DNA of 64,000 nucleotides from Tipula vernalis (lineage: Eukaryota > Arthropoda > Insecta > Diptera > Tipulidae), in the NCBI GenBank assembly GCA_958295665.1, contig OY282560.1, forward strand, positions 42,843,044-42,907,043. Direction: 5' to 3'. The notes beneath the pieces were generated by a model. That model had not been told where the DNA came from, made no database searches, and saw only the letters and a program-made list of their open reading frames with translations. Position numbers and translations under genes: made by a program. Numbering within the stretch: the first letter of the stretch is position 1; each line of letters starts with the position of its first letter. This document shows, one piece after another, positions 33,247 to 43,631 of the stretch.

Positions 33247-33885
33247 TATAATGCACTCAACCTCGTCCTTTTAAAGGTCCTGGGAGAAAATCCAGGACCA
33301 ACCCCATCCTGCAGAGATGCGGGATGGTATCAAAGGCGTGTGAATATGATTGCATGCTCGGACTCTAGATCTGTGGATCTGTTTAAAAAGGCTATATCCA
33401 AAGTAGGGGAGGGCACGAGGCCGAGGGCACGTGTCAGGCCGAGGGTACGTGTCTGGCTGTCATCCGAACCGGCTAGCCCTGACGAGGCTTTGAAAATCAT
33501 TAAGGCCAGTAACCTGAATCTTCCGACCGGAAATTGGAAGATCGTCAAGCAGGAAGAGGCGAAGGGGGGCTCGAAATTATCAATTATGGTAATAAATAAG
33601 GAGTCCCTTGCCCTCCTGCACAAAACGAAGGGAGTAATTGACTTCGGATTCGGGTCAATTACTCTCAACGTTTATAAAAAGGATGGGGTGGAAGCACGTG
33701 CGGGAGGCCAACCGGATGATGGTGGTAACCCTCCCAGGTCTGAAGGCGGTACCAGCAGCATGGGGGAGAAGCTGAGGCTAGGGGGAGAGTGAATCCGGCG
33801 ACCTCGGTCTGGCAAGGATTCACTTGGAAAATGAGGAGAAGCACATAAGCGAAGGAGCTGGTGTACCGATGGAGGAGGATGTCGG

Positions 33886-34039
33886 CAGCCCGGCCAGACG
33901 GGGGAGCACTGACAAGTCCTCTACAGAGGGTATGAGGATTAGCGAGACGGGCGAATCCGGCGCAGCCCGGCCAGACGGGGGAGCACTGACAAGTCCTCTA
34001 CAGAGGGTATGAGGATTAGCGAGACGGGCGAATCCGGCG
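33886..34039 (+). repeat. 77-bp tandem duplication in LINE copy D
   Basis: Two near-identical 77-bp units (33,886-33,962 and 33,963-34,039) in the ORF1 tail, each beginning CAGCCCGGCCAGACGGG. Because 77 is not a multiple of three, the duplication shifts the frame. Confidence 0.9.
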
Positions 34040-34099
34040 CATCCCAAAATACTGTGAAATAATATTCCTGCGGTAGTGGTCCGGATCAAATTATACCAG

Positions 34100-35240
34100 C
34101 GGAACTTCAAAACAACTCAGTAATTATTCTTCATTACTGGAAGCTATATTCAAAGGGTGTTTGAAGCTGGGCTATATTCCTAGGTACTGGACGGAGGTCA
34201 ATGTGGTGTTTATACCGAAAGCGGGGAAAAGCTCACATGTCTATCCTAAGGACCTAAGACCTATAACTCTATCATCCTTTGTTTTGAAAACCTTGGAAAG
34301 GCTGCTGGATGTATACATTAGAGATAAAATAGGTGCCAGGAAGTGGGCACCGTCACAGCATGCGTACACAAAGGGTAGATCTGTGGACACTGCTCTGCAC
34401 GCCTTGGTGTGTACGATTGAGAAATCGATTAATTCGAAGGAATTCTGTTTGGTGGCCTTCTTGGATATAGAGGGCGCCTTTAATAATGTGAAAGCGGAGG
34501 CAATCAAGGAGAGATTGTCATTTTTGGAGGCGGACGTTCCTCTGAGAAGGTTAATCAATTATATGCTGGGAAGCAGGATTGTTAGCTCGAAGTTGGGAGA
34601 CTCCACCATCAAGAGGCGAGTAGCTAGGGAACCCCGCAGGGGGGGGGGTTCTGTCGAGCTGGCGGCAAATACGGCTGTACGACTTGAAGCCGTCTCTCAG
34701 TGGAGGTGTCTTAGTACAGGACACTCTACTATCGTTAGATCGTTGAAGGATGAGCTGGCGAATCTTGACTACATTAAACCTACTCCAAGCTAGACGGCAA
34801 AGTGGGAGCTAGAGTATTCTGTGGCAAATTAAATGTAAACATTTCTATTCATCTCCCTGATTACTGCAGCGTGTACCAAGCTGAATTCATAGCGATTGGG
34901 GAGGTCATGACGTGGTTGAAGCATAATGTGGTATCTGCAAGCACTTGGGAAGCAGGCGCTATCCTCAGCAGGGGAAAGGTGGTCTAACACCCTCACCTGT
35001 AGAGTTGCAAAACAAGTTTGGCCAAAGCTGGACTTGGAGCGCACTAGGGCATTAATATCCCTACGCAGACGTGAATTAAGAACGGTCGTAGGAGTTCTCA
35101 CGGGACACTGCCCTTTTGGAGAACATGCAAGAAGGCTGGGTCTGGAGGCAAATGACTTCTGCAGAAGCTGCTTGGACGAAGAGGAGGAAGATAGATTGGT
35201 CCACTTCCTCTGCTCGTGTCCAGCATTGGCACTCTGAAGG
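34100..35240 (+). pseudogene. LOA-type ORF2 with internal deletions (RT, RNase H, C-terminal motif)
   Basis: RT fingers and palm A are at 34,161-34,560 (VNVVFIPKAGKSS, ITLSSFVLKTLERLLDVYI, VAFLDIEGAFNNV), continuing to the PQGG region at 34,640, which is broken inside a G-run. RT motif C and the thumb are deleted. RNase H traces at 34,800-34,920 read YCSVYQAEFIAIGEVMTWL; another deletion joins this to RTVVGVLTGHCPFGEHARRLG and the Cys/His motif FCRSCLDEEEEDRLVHFLC at 35,150-35,220. Non-functional. Confidence 0.8.
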
Positions 35241-35411
35241 CACAAACACTTGGGTAAGTTCAGGATGGACTGCCTCTCGGATCTCGAAAACATTAAAGTG
35301 CGGGACACTACATAAGTAGCTCGAAATAGTTCCAATAGGGGTAAAAGGGGAGATATTCTGTGGTATTACAATGGACCGTCACCGGTCTAAGTGTGCCTAA
35401 GCAGCCACTCC

Positions 35412-35430
35412 AACCTAACCTAACCTAACC
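35412..35430 (+). repeat. CCTAA-repeat 3' tail of LINE copy D
   Basis: AACCTAACCTAACCTAACC directly precedes the 3' target duplication. It replaces the poly-A tail seen in copy C and equals the complement of the TTAGG telomere unit of many insects. Confidence 0.8.
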
Positions 35431-35577
35431 TATTATTCCCACATATTCTATAAATTCAACATGTTGCAAATCAGAATTTTTTTTCGCAATAATATGTAGG
35501 TAATTTTCTAAAATTCAGTGTCTTGACCCGAATAAACAAACCAAAACGACTTTCAAAACTACAAACATTGAAAACTA

Positions 35578-36035
35578 GTCAACGTGGATCGAAAACCAGG
35601 TAATAATATCACCACGTGGTTATGAGTTATTCGTATGGTAGGTACCCAATCCTGTTGACGTACAGATTCCAAAAGCTTTTCAATTCTCTGCCTTGTTCAA
35701 AGAAACAGAATGGCGAAAAAAATCCAAATCGGAACATTACTAACTTTGGTCCGCAAGGACCGATCCTGTCAAATAGTCTGGCAAGAAGTGTTGTTTGTCC
35801 AAAACCACTTTTCTCGACGTTTTGAAAATCCCTGGATGTCTGTACTTATGGAATTTTGAGAATGGCTTTTCCGATTTGGATTTGACATTTTTTGTCGCCA
35901 ATCAGTTTCTACGAACAAGGCAGAGAATTGAAAAGCGTTTGGAACCTGTTTGCCAAGAGGATTAGGTACCTGCCATATGAATTGATACAAAACCATGTGG
36001 TGATGTTATTATGTGATTTTCGATCCACGTTGACC
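35578..36035. repeat. Fold-back pair of family A repeat bodies (copies 3 and 4)
   Basis: The left copy starts GTCAACGTGGATCGAAAACC at 35,578. The right copy is its reverse complement and ends CGATCCACGTTGACC at 36,035. Matching internal blocks include TGGCAGGTACC-type, AAAAGC/TTTTCAATTCTCTGCC and GAAACNGA...GGCG. The hinge is GGTCC-GCAA-GGACC at 35,748-35,761. The right copy leads directly into AGTTTTTTATATATGG and the minisatellite array. Confidence 0.85.
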
Positions 36036-36059
36036 AGTTTTTTATATATGGCGGTTTGA

Positions 36060-36860
36060 GGATTGAGTTAGGTTACACCTGCGAGTTGAGTTGGGGTTGG
36101 GTTAGGATTTAGTAAGTAGTTCAGCTGGGGATTTGTTCCTGAATGCTGACGGTTAGTCTTGCAGGTCGAGTTGGGGTTGGGCTAGGTTTGGCTCTGGGTT
36201 GATTTGGAGTTTAGTTGAATTTGTTTGGGATTGTGTTGGGATTAAGTGAGGTGTTTAGCTGGAATTAATGGGGGGTTTATGTGAGTTCAAGGGTTGAGTT
36301 TGGGGTCGAATTGCACTTGATTCGGGGTTGGGTTAGGGTTGCGTTGGGGTTGATTCAGCCGGTCAGTTGAGAATTTATTTGGGGATTGAGTCGAGATTTA
36401 AATCGAAAATTAGCTTGAGTTGTTCTGAGTTTAGTCCATATATGCGTGTAGTTTTAGTTGAGCGTTGAGTTGAGAGTAGACTTGTGGTAGAGTATGGTTT
36501 TGAGTTGTGGTAGAGCAACGGTATTCAACTGGGGATTTTTTTGTGGGTTGGCTCGAGAGTTCATGTAAGCGTGCAGTTCTTCTTCTGACCATTGAATTTT
36601 GGATGATTTGAGGGTTGATTTTGATGTTGAGTTGAAAGTTGAGTTTATATTGAGTTTAGGATTGGTTTGGATTTAATTGTGGTTGACTAGGGCTTTAGTG
36701 AGGGGCTCAAGTTAATTTCGAGATTGAGTTTTCCGTTGAGGTTGGAGTTAAGTAGAGGGCACGAGCTGTTGATTTAGCTTTAGTTGGAGTGTAGTAATTG
36801 ATTGAGTCAGGGGTTGAGTTTGGAAGTTGAGTTAGAGGTTAGGTTGAGCTGACTTGAGAC
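36060..36860. repeat. Degenerate TTGAGTTGGGGTTGGG minisatellite array
   Basis: G-rich strand counterpart of the 23,455-24,075 array: irregular repeats of GAGTTGGGGTTGGGTTAGG variants over about 800 bp. It borders the inverted family A body across a TATATA boundary. Confidence 0.85.
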
Positions 36861-36869
36861 GTGTTCACG

Positions 36870-39800
36870 CATACACTTAATTTTCCGAGATGAAGTATTC
36901 ACGTATTCACGTAATTTTCCGAATATTTAACTTTATATTTTATGAACACTATGGATGAAAATTTGAAGGTTAGAGAAAATTCACTCTAGCAAATCGATCA
37001 TCAAAGCAAAATTGTTTTGATTTAAATAAAATGGTGTAAATTAAAGTTTTGACCGACATAATAGTAGTTAGGATTATATATGTATGTATGTAGATTCAAG
37101 GCCCAACACGCCAAAATTCTCACTATGGGAGTTCGGAGCAGCTGCATCATACAAAAAGTTAAGCCAGTTAGTCTCCAGAATAGGTCATATAAAACAAATC
37201 CACAATGACATTGTAGTCGATTTCGTGAGAGGGGTATAACTACTCGGCATTAAAAGCGAATGCCGAGATAAAGAGGATTCAACTTATTAAGGTATTGAAG
37301 AAGCATAATTCAAAGGGTTCAGTTCGGAGTAATTGGGTAATGTACACATTTCACACCTTATTGATAAATACCAAATGGGCTAATTGTTGACAGTTACAAA
37401 TCGGAACATCATTTGTAATAATTTTCTGCGGGCCAATCCGAAATACAGTCAATCCAACACAATACAAATTAAGGAGGAACACTGCAAAATGCGTGTACAG
37501 CAGACATCGATAAGTTGTATGTAGCTCAACCCGGATTTGTCTGGGTCACACAAATTATTCGATTCACTGAGAAGAAATAATTGGCTATTGAAGAGGATAT
37601 CAATCCATCTGCAAAAGAAACAAAAACGTCTCCACGAAAGCTAATCTTGATATTTGACTAATATTCACCAGCTATGATGTAAATTGAACATAGCACACAG
37701 AAATGGCGTCTTTTATTAAATATGTAACAAAAGGAAGGGGTCATAAGATACACAAGGACTAGTTATCAACATTTGTTTGCATAAGACAGCTAAAGCAAAA
37801 CATATTGAACCAGGTCAGTGATCTAACTACAGAAGTATGTATTGCTGCATATAAACCATTTCAATAAAATCTGAAAATGTTGATGCAGATATAAAACACA
37901 ATCCTCAAATTAACTATACTACAGAACCAGCAACTCCTCGGCTTGTCCAACCTCATTGAAATCTTAAACAAATAAAATTACATCACGTCAGTGGGTGGAG
38001 TTAAAAGAAGAATACGGCTATGAAACTAATATTATTTATTGAAACAGATGCTTGTTACCCCCGGTCTCGTGCTCAACCACCATAGACCACGGATATATCA
38101 TCCGATGCAGGAATTTATTTTTAAGTCCCATCAACCGAATGGAAAATTGGAAACAGTTAATGAGCATCGCCATAGCAAACAGGACGTTAGAGCACTTTAG
38201 GATTCATACTTGGTGCCACGTTTAGCATTATACATTTACTATATCTTGAATCGGTGTGAAGTTTAGGGAAAATTAACAAAATACACACTGTGTCCAAAAA
38301 GTGTTCCAATTTTCACACAATAGTGTTTTACTAAACCATTTTAATCATAAGTAAAGTAGTAAACAGTAAATTCCATACAAACTTTTTTACAATTAGCTAC
38401 AGTACTGAAATAAAAGATCCAGGAATTCTCTAGGAATTCTTGCTCCAACAGAAGTGTTAGTTGTGTTAAGTCTACCAATAATTTTGTAGTAGAAAATCGT
38501 ACTAATTATATAATCAGAACTAAATTGTCGTATTGGTCAGCGATTTTCAATATCAGTATATGGACAATTTGTTACTAATTGTTGTACAAACATTTGTTCA
38601 AAAGCACTCTAATTACAAATTCTTTAAATTCCTGCCAACAGAGAATTAAATATCAAAATTCAAATTTATTCATCATCCAACTAAAAATGTGTATAATTTT
38701 CCACATCTCCTTGTACCATCTCATTGGTATAGGAGATGGAACAAGGAAACAAACAAAAAATTCTTCTTCTTACAACAAGAAAAATCATCAGCAACAAAAA
38801 TGTGAAACAATGACTTTTCCTTGTTGTTTTTAGCCAAATTAAAATTAAATGAATTTAAATTTTTTTGTTATTTTTGGAATTTTCCATTTCCATTGAATTT
38901 ATATATAAAACAAAACAAAACCAAAAAAAAAAGTTAAAAATTTTTCTGAGTTTTAATAAAAATATTTACATAAATTGACTGAAAATATTTGGTTAAGAAA
39001 TCGCGCACGTAAAACGCAAATCCTGTCGTGCGAAAATATGCGACAATAGTAGGCTGCAGCTAATCAAAATTCTTTCCTTTCGTAATTAATTAATTAACCC
39101 AGTTTATACGGTCGATTTGCAGTTTTAGTACTGATGAGGAATGAATGTCGTTGCGGGATGGAGAGTGAACACACAACCATAAAACCCCTTCGATTTACAA
39201 ATTTTTCCGTTTTATTATTTATATATACATATGTATGTATCGAGGTTTGGTGAATTTTCATCTCGTGCAGTTTTCAATAAAGTACAAAAATAAAGGATTT
39301 CCCTCTCTCTCTCTTTAAAATTTTATTTTCCAGTATTTTCAATATTTTTCCAATTATCTTTTATTGAATTGAATTATGTACATATTTTTTTTTGATTGGG
39401 GTGAAATTGGATTTTTTCTTTATTATTGTTATTAAAAATTATTAGGGTTGTTCATTTCGATTTGAATTTGTTTTTTTTTTTTTTTTTTTTCATGCAGATT
39501 ATTATCAGTGGTACATACACAAAATTGACCATCATCAAAATTGAATGGGTTTGTAAACCAAAAAAAAAAATAAAAAATAAAAACGTCTTGGTCGGTTATA
39601 TATAAAAATGATCAATCATGTTTAATCCAAATATGCTTGAACGACCGTATAAACCCCTTTAAAATATTCTCCCAACCGATCTAATTACACCCCAACTACT
39701 CAAAAATAGGATCTTTTTTACCCATTTTACCTGGAGTTAGATAAAATATATTTTTCATATTTAAATGGGAAAACTCATTTGAAATTATCGTCATCTCGTC

Positions 39801-40680
39801 TAAATGTGTATAAACAGAATGTAATATGCAACAACAATAACAACCAAAATAAGATGAAAATTAAAAATAAAATTCATTTCCCCATAGAGATTTTCCATTT
39901 TTAAACTTAAGACGAAAATACACTTACATTAGAACAGACATACTTACTTATACCAAGAGATGTGAATCATAATGAAGGTGAAGACGGGAATCGGAAACGA
40001 AGAAAATATGTACACGAAACAACAACAAAATGTTACGAGAATACAAAAAAAAAATGGTTTATTCATTTTCATAATTAAAGAAAATTGTAAACAATTTCCC
40101 TAAAGTATTAAATCAAATTTAAGTTTTCTTCGTATTTTTTGTACTTCTGCCCTCTTTTTTTTGTATCCAATCCATTTTCTGTTTCATTTTCCCACCATTA
40201 GCAAAGCAGATGAAAAAATTAAAATGAAATAACGACAAATTTTTTCCTTCTATTAATTATTATTTAATTTAGAAGATGAGAAATTTTCCATTTTTCCATT
40301 AGACGTAAAAAAACAATTTTTAGTTTATGTAGTTTCCGATCGAAAATTTATGGTTGATGTACGGATTAGATTTTTCCCAAATGACCAGTAAACATAAAAT
40401 TTTTGGTCTAAAGGGGTTTGCTTTTTTGTGCTTTTTTTTGGAGATTCGAATATAATATTGGAAAATGCTGGATATGAAAATTTTATGAAGGTGGATTTAT
40501 TATAGGGCATTATGATGCTAGGCGGATGCTTAAATCCGATGTGGAATGAAATTTACATTTTTGGAATTTGGAATTTATTTTGCTTGTTGAGAGATAAGTT
40601 ACCGTAGTTACCATTAGTCAAATACATATATGTCATAAAACCAAATAATGTTTAGTGTACTATAATTATTACTATATGCT
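36870..40680. other. AT-rich stretch, no gene seen
   Basis: 36,870-38,300 has the patchy composition of very old transposon DNA but no readable motif. 38,830-40,600 is strongly AT-rich with A/T homopolymers, CTCTCT (39,303-39,315) and TACATATGTATG microsatellite. No RNA gene or coding region can be supported. Confidence 0.55.
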
Positions 40681-40687
40681 GTACAAG

Positions 40688-40986
40688 TAGTCGAGGCAAT
40701 GAACTACTAAAAAGGCCAAAAGTTCGGAATTTCTTAGTACAGGACGGATCGGAATGCGGTTTTTGCATTCTCTTCCAAAAATTTTTTGTAAAAAATGTGG
40801 CTACTTTGTACCTTATACAAACCGGAAATTGCATTGCTGCAGCCAAAAATGCATTCAAAAAATGCATTTTTTGAGACGCCTTTTGGAAGATTTCATAATT
40901 TTGTAAATAAGAGTCAGAACTGGCCCAAATCGGGTATCAGGGTTTTTGAGGTCGCTGATCACGATTATGATGCGACCTGGAGCTCA
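40688..40986 (+). repeat. Left terminal inverted repeat
   Basis: Matches the reverse complement of 43,316-43,628 with scattered substitutions and one gap of about 16 bp near the inner end (GACCTGGAGCTCAG against GACCTGTAGCTCAGG). Confidence 0.9.
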
Positions 40987-41015
40987 GTGTTGCGCACCAA
41001 TGGATCAAAATTTTC

Positions 41016-42831
41016 TTGTTCATCAAAGATCTTATCGAGGGCGTGGAAGAGTTCACGAAATGTGCATTTGCTAAAAATTACCAACATAAGGATTCAACAG
41101 ATTCCAGGATCAAGTCAGATTTGAAATCTTTGAAACTGATTGAGAAATTCTTTAAACAATACGATCCATTCCCTGAATCCATAGAATGCCTCATAAACAT
41201 AGCTAATGGAATGAGTGGGAGTCCCGAAAGCAATTGCCACAATGCTTTTGAAGAAGGTGTCAGGGTTATGCAAGATATTTCGGGATCAAATTTCAAGGAT
41301 CTAAAATTATCACGATCAAAAATCGTTAAAACTATCGCCTCTTGTAACTCTAAAATCAAAGTCGGCAATAAAGTGATAGAAATTGACCCCGACGTCCTCT
41401 TTCACAGAATATTGGCATTAAAAAGAGTCATGAAGAAATGATAGACTACCTCAAGTGGGAGTTGTCTCCATTCCCTCAGGCAGACTTCAATAATTTTGGA
41501 ATGCTGAAGAATACAAAGTCTGATTTGTATTCATTGTTCAGAAAAACTAACACGAATATTCGTGATCCTGAAAGGACATTTTTTGTTCTGGATGGAGGAT
41601 TACTGATTCACAAAGTCAGATGGACAATCGGACGAACATTCTCGGCGATTATGGAAAATTACATAAAGTATATTTTGAGCCATTACGGCCGACGCGCGAT
41701 AGTTATTTTTGATGGTTACCAAACCCTCAGTACCAAAGAATCTGAAAGAAACCATCGCGCTAATCGGGGAAGTTCAGCAGACGTCCGTTTTAGCGAAAAT
41801 ATGGCGTTACAAATACAACAGGATAAATTTTTACAAAATAAAAATAATAAAAATAAGATTATTGAAATACTCCGGGCCAAACTGACCACAGTCGGGATAG
41901 TTTCAGGCCAATGTGCAGCGGACGCTGATCGTACGATTGTAACGACAGCTCTGAAAGAATCCAGGGACGTTGCAAAAAAGGTAGTCATAGTCGCCGAAGA
42001 TAAAGACATTGCTGTAATATTGACCGCACTCTGCCCGGCAGATAATGAAATATTTCTACAGCAACCTCCAAGGCTCAATAAACCCGAAGAAGTATACTCT
42101 TCACTTAGCTTGTCTCATATGCCAGTAGTTGCGAATAATATTCTGTTGCTCCATGCAATAACGGGGTGCGATACCGTTTCAGCAACGTACTACCAGGGAA
42201 AAACAAAATTTTTCAAGACCTTCCAGAAATTCACAGACCTTGAAGCTCATGCTGCGAAGTTCAAGGAAGCTGGTTTGTCAAGCGAAGAAATTTTTGAGAA
42301 TGGGGCACAGATAATCCTGGCAATGTACGGTGCTCAACTGTCATTCAGGAAGCCGAATGTTCCTGATGAGTACAAGCTAAAATGGGACCAGTTACTATAG
42401 AAGTACAGGTTCCAAATGTAAAGGGGAGAGTTAATTTAGGAAAAATTCTCCCCACACTAGACGCCATTCAACAACATCTAAAGAGGGTCTATTTTCAAGT
42501 GCAAGATTGGCTGCACGGAGACCAGCTGACCATGGACCCAACAGAATGGGGGTGGAGAAAGGAAGGCGACACACTGTTCCCTGTAGAAATGACACAAAAA
42601 CCTGCGCCCAAGAATATTATGGAACTAATATTCTGTGAATGCGCAGGAGATTGTAATCTAATGTCCTGTAGTGGCAGGAAGCACGGCCTCCCTTGCAATC
42701 TTGCCTGTAAAATTTGTGAAGGCTCAACTTGCAACAATACTGACAGATATTCAATTGAAAACGTTATTACAGCAGAGACAGAGGCCTTACATGAGGAAGA
42801 TGATCTACTTATGAATACGTTACGTATTTAA
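41016..42831 (+). pseudogene. FEN1/PIN-like nuclease with C-terminal CXC-type cysteine motif
   Basis: Three frames join into one protein of about 600 residues. Part 1 (41,016-41,441) has YDPFPESIECLINIANGMSG and NCHNAFEEGVRVM. A one-base shift at about 41,435, in an A-run, leads to part 2 (41,438-42,400), which has the FEN1/PIN acidic plan: VLDGG (41,585), VIFDGY followed by basic residues (41,701), CAADADRTIV (41,911), VIVAEDKDIAVIL (41,984), and HAITGCDTVSA...GKTKFFK (42,150), like the FEN1 helix-2-turn-helix zone. Another shift near 42,385 leads to part 3 (42,382-42,831): LKRVYFQVQDWLHG, WGW, then CECAGDCNLMSCSGRKHGL and CNLACKICEGSTCNN, a tesmin/TSO1-like cysteine pattern. Similar uncharacterised proteins are known in insects and cnidarians. 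Whether it drives transposition is inference. Confidence 0.75.
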
Positions 42832-43034
42832 AAATTGAAGTTATTAATTAATGAGGTAAGGTAAAGTTATAGTTGGATTGTATTTGATTTGAATTCAATA
42901 AAAAAATTTTAAACGCCAATTACATAAATATTGACTTTCTATTCATTCTATTTCTTTCCTCCTCACAAAATTTAACTAGAATCAACAATTCCACACAGCT
43001 ATTGCAGTATTGACGTCGGTCTCTAAGACATCAG

Positions 43035-43330
43035 GTTTGGTTGACATTCATGGGAATGACATCGATGTCAAGATAAAAGTTCCGGTGCACCAGGTGTTCG
43101 GAGGGTCGTTTTCGACATGAAATTCGGATTCAGCACCCCACAAAACGCCCCCACAATGATTTTCGGGTTGTTTTTGGCACTCTTGTCAGGAAAATTCTCG
43201 GAGATGACGTTCGTGTACAGGTTCCGGCGCACCAGGTGTCCGTGGAGTGTTCGCCGATGCCATATTTGAATTCAGCGACCTAAAAAACCCCCGGTCGCCG
43301 AGTTCGTCGGCGTTCCTGAGCTACAGGTCG
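43035..43330 (+). repeat. Subterminal imperfect repeats
   Basis: Two units at an offset of about 139 bp share GTTCCGGTGCACCAGGTGTTCGG / GTTCCGGCGCACCAGGTGTCCG followed by ATTCGGATTCAGC / TTTGAATTCAGCGACC and a CCCC-rich end. A third, weaker version continues into the right TIR. Confidence 0.7.
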
Positions 43331-43628
43331 GCTGTGGGTAAATTTGAACATCAGAATCGTGATCAGCAACTTCAAAAACCCCCGGCCAACCCCCAATTTG
43401 GGCCAGTTCTGACTCTTATTTACAAAGTTATTAAATCTTCCAAAAGGCGTCTCAAAAAATGCATTTTTTGAATCCATTTTTGACTGCAGCAATGCAATTT
43501 CCGGTTTATGTAAGGTACAAAGTAGCCACATTTTTTACAAAAAGTTTTTGGAAGAGAATGCAAAAACCGCATTCCGATCCGTCCTGTACTAAAAATTTCC
43601 GATCTTTTTTAGTTCATTGCCTCGACTA
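43316..43628 (-). repeat. Right terminal inverted repeat
   Basis: Reverse-complement partner of 40,688-40,986, ending CCTCGACTA immediately before AAG. Confidence 0.9.
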
Positions 43629-43631
43629 AAG

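Larger units (their letters stand above)
31657..33792 (+). pseudogene. LOA-type ORF1 (DUF4780-like), split by mariner
   Basis: The N-terminus is a Lys/Gly/Pro-rich disordered stretch (MEGSSNKKPKGTGSPQKP, 31,669 on), stopping at 31,849 with reading continued in another frame (VLREHVLMLAVIDESQEDG) up to the mariner at 31,984. Beyond the mariner the frame 33,235-33,792 reads AGWYQRRVNMIACSDSRSV, VRVWLSSEPASPDEALKII and LNLPTGNWKIVKQEEAKGG, the layout of the DUF4780-type nucleic-acid-binding domain in LOA-clade ORF1 proteins. A stop at 33,790 is followed in another frame by SGDLGLARIHLENEEKHIS, so the true end was further on. ORF1 would coat element RNA. Confidence 0.7.
31048..35430 (+). mobile_element. 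LOA-type LINE with internal deletions (copy D), host of a mariner
   Basis: TATTATTCCCAC stands at 31,036-31,047 and again at 35,431-35,442, a perfect 12-bp target site duplication that fixes both ends. Inside are a GC-rich 5' UTR with a G-run (31,070-31,083), ORF1 (from about 31,657), a mariner insertion (31,984-33,246), the rest of ORF1, RT and RNase H pieces joined across deletions, and a 3' end of CCTAA repeats. Without the mariner it is about 3.1 kb. It differs clearly from copy C in sequence and 3' tail, so it is a separate lineage. Confidence 0.9.
40688..43628 (+). mobile_element. 2.9-kb long-TIR element carrying a FEN1/PIN-like nuclease gene
   Basis: Left and right ends are inverted copies of each other over about 300 bp: each starts TAGTCGAGGCAATGAACTA and includes ACAGGACGGATCGGAATG and GGCCCAAAT. 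AAG flanks both sides directly (40,685-40,687 and 43,629-43,631); alternatively the terminal TA could be the duplicated target. Between the TIRs is a single broken gene (41,016-42,831), then AT-rich DNA and subterminal repeats. There is no recognisable DDE, HUH, tyrosine recombinase or RT motif. The high TIR identity implies fairly recent mobility. Confidence 0.8.

Noticed and set aside
35404..35430. Interstitial telomere repeat
   Set aside because: It is only about three and a half CCTAA units and ends exactly at a LINE target duplication, so it is the LINE tail.
36870..38300. Possible third gypsy integrase remnant
   Set aside because: Patchy composition suggested old retroelement DNA, but no conserved motif could be read in any frame.
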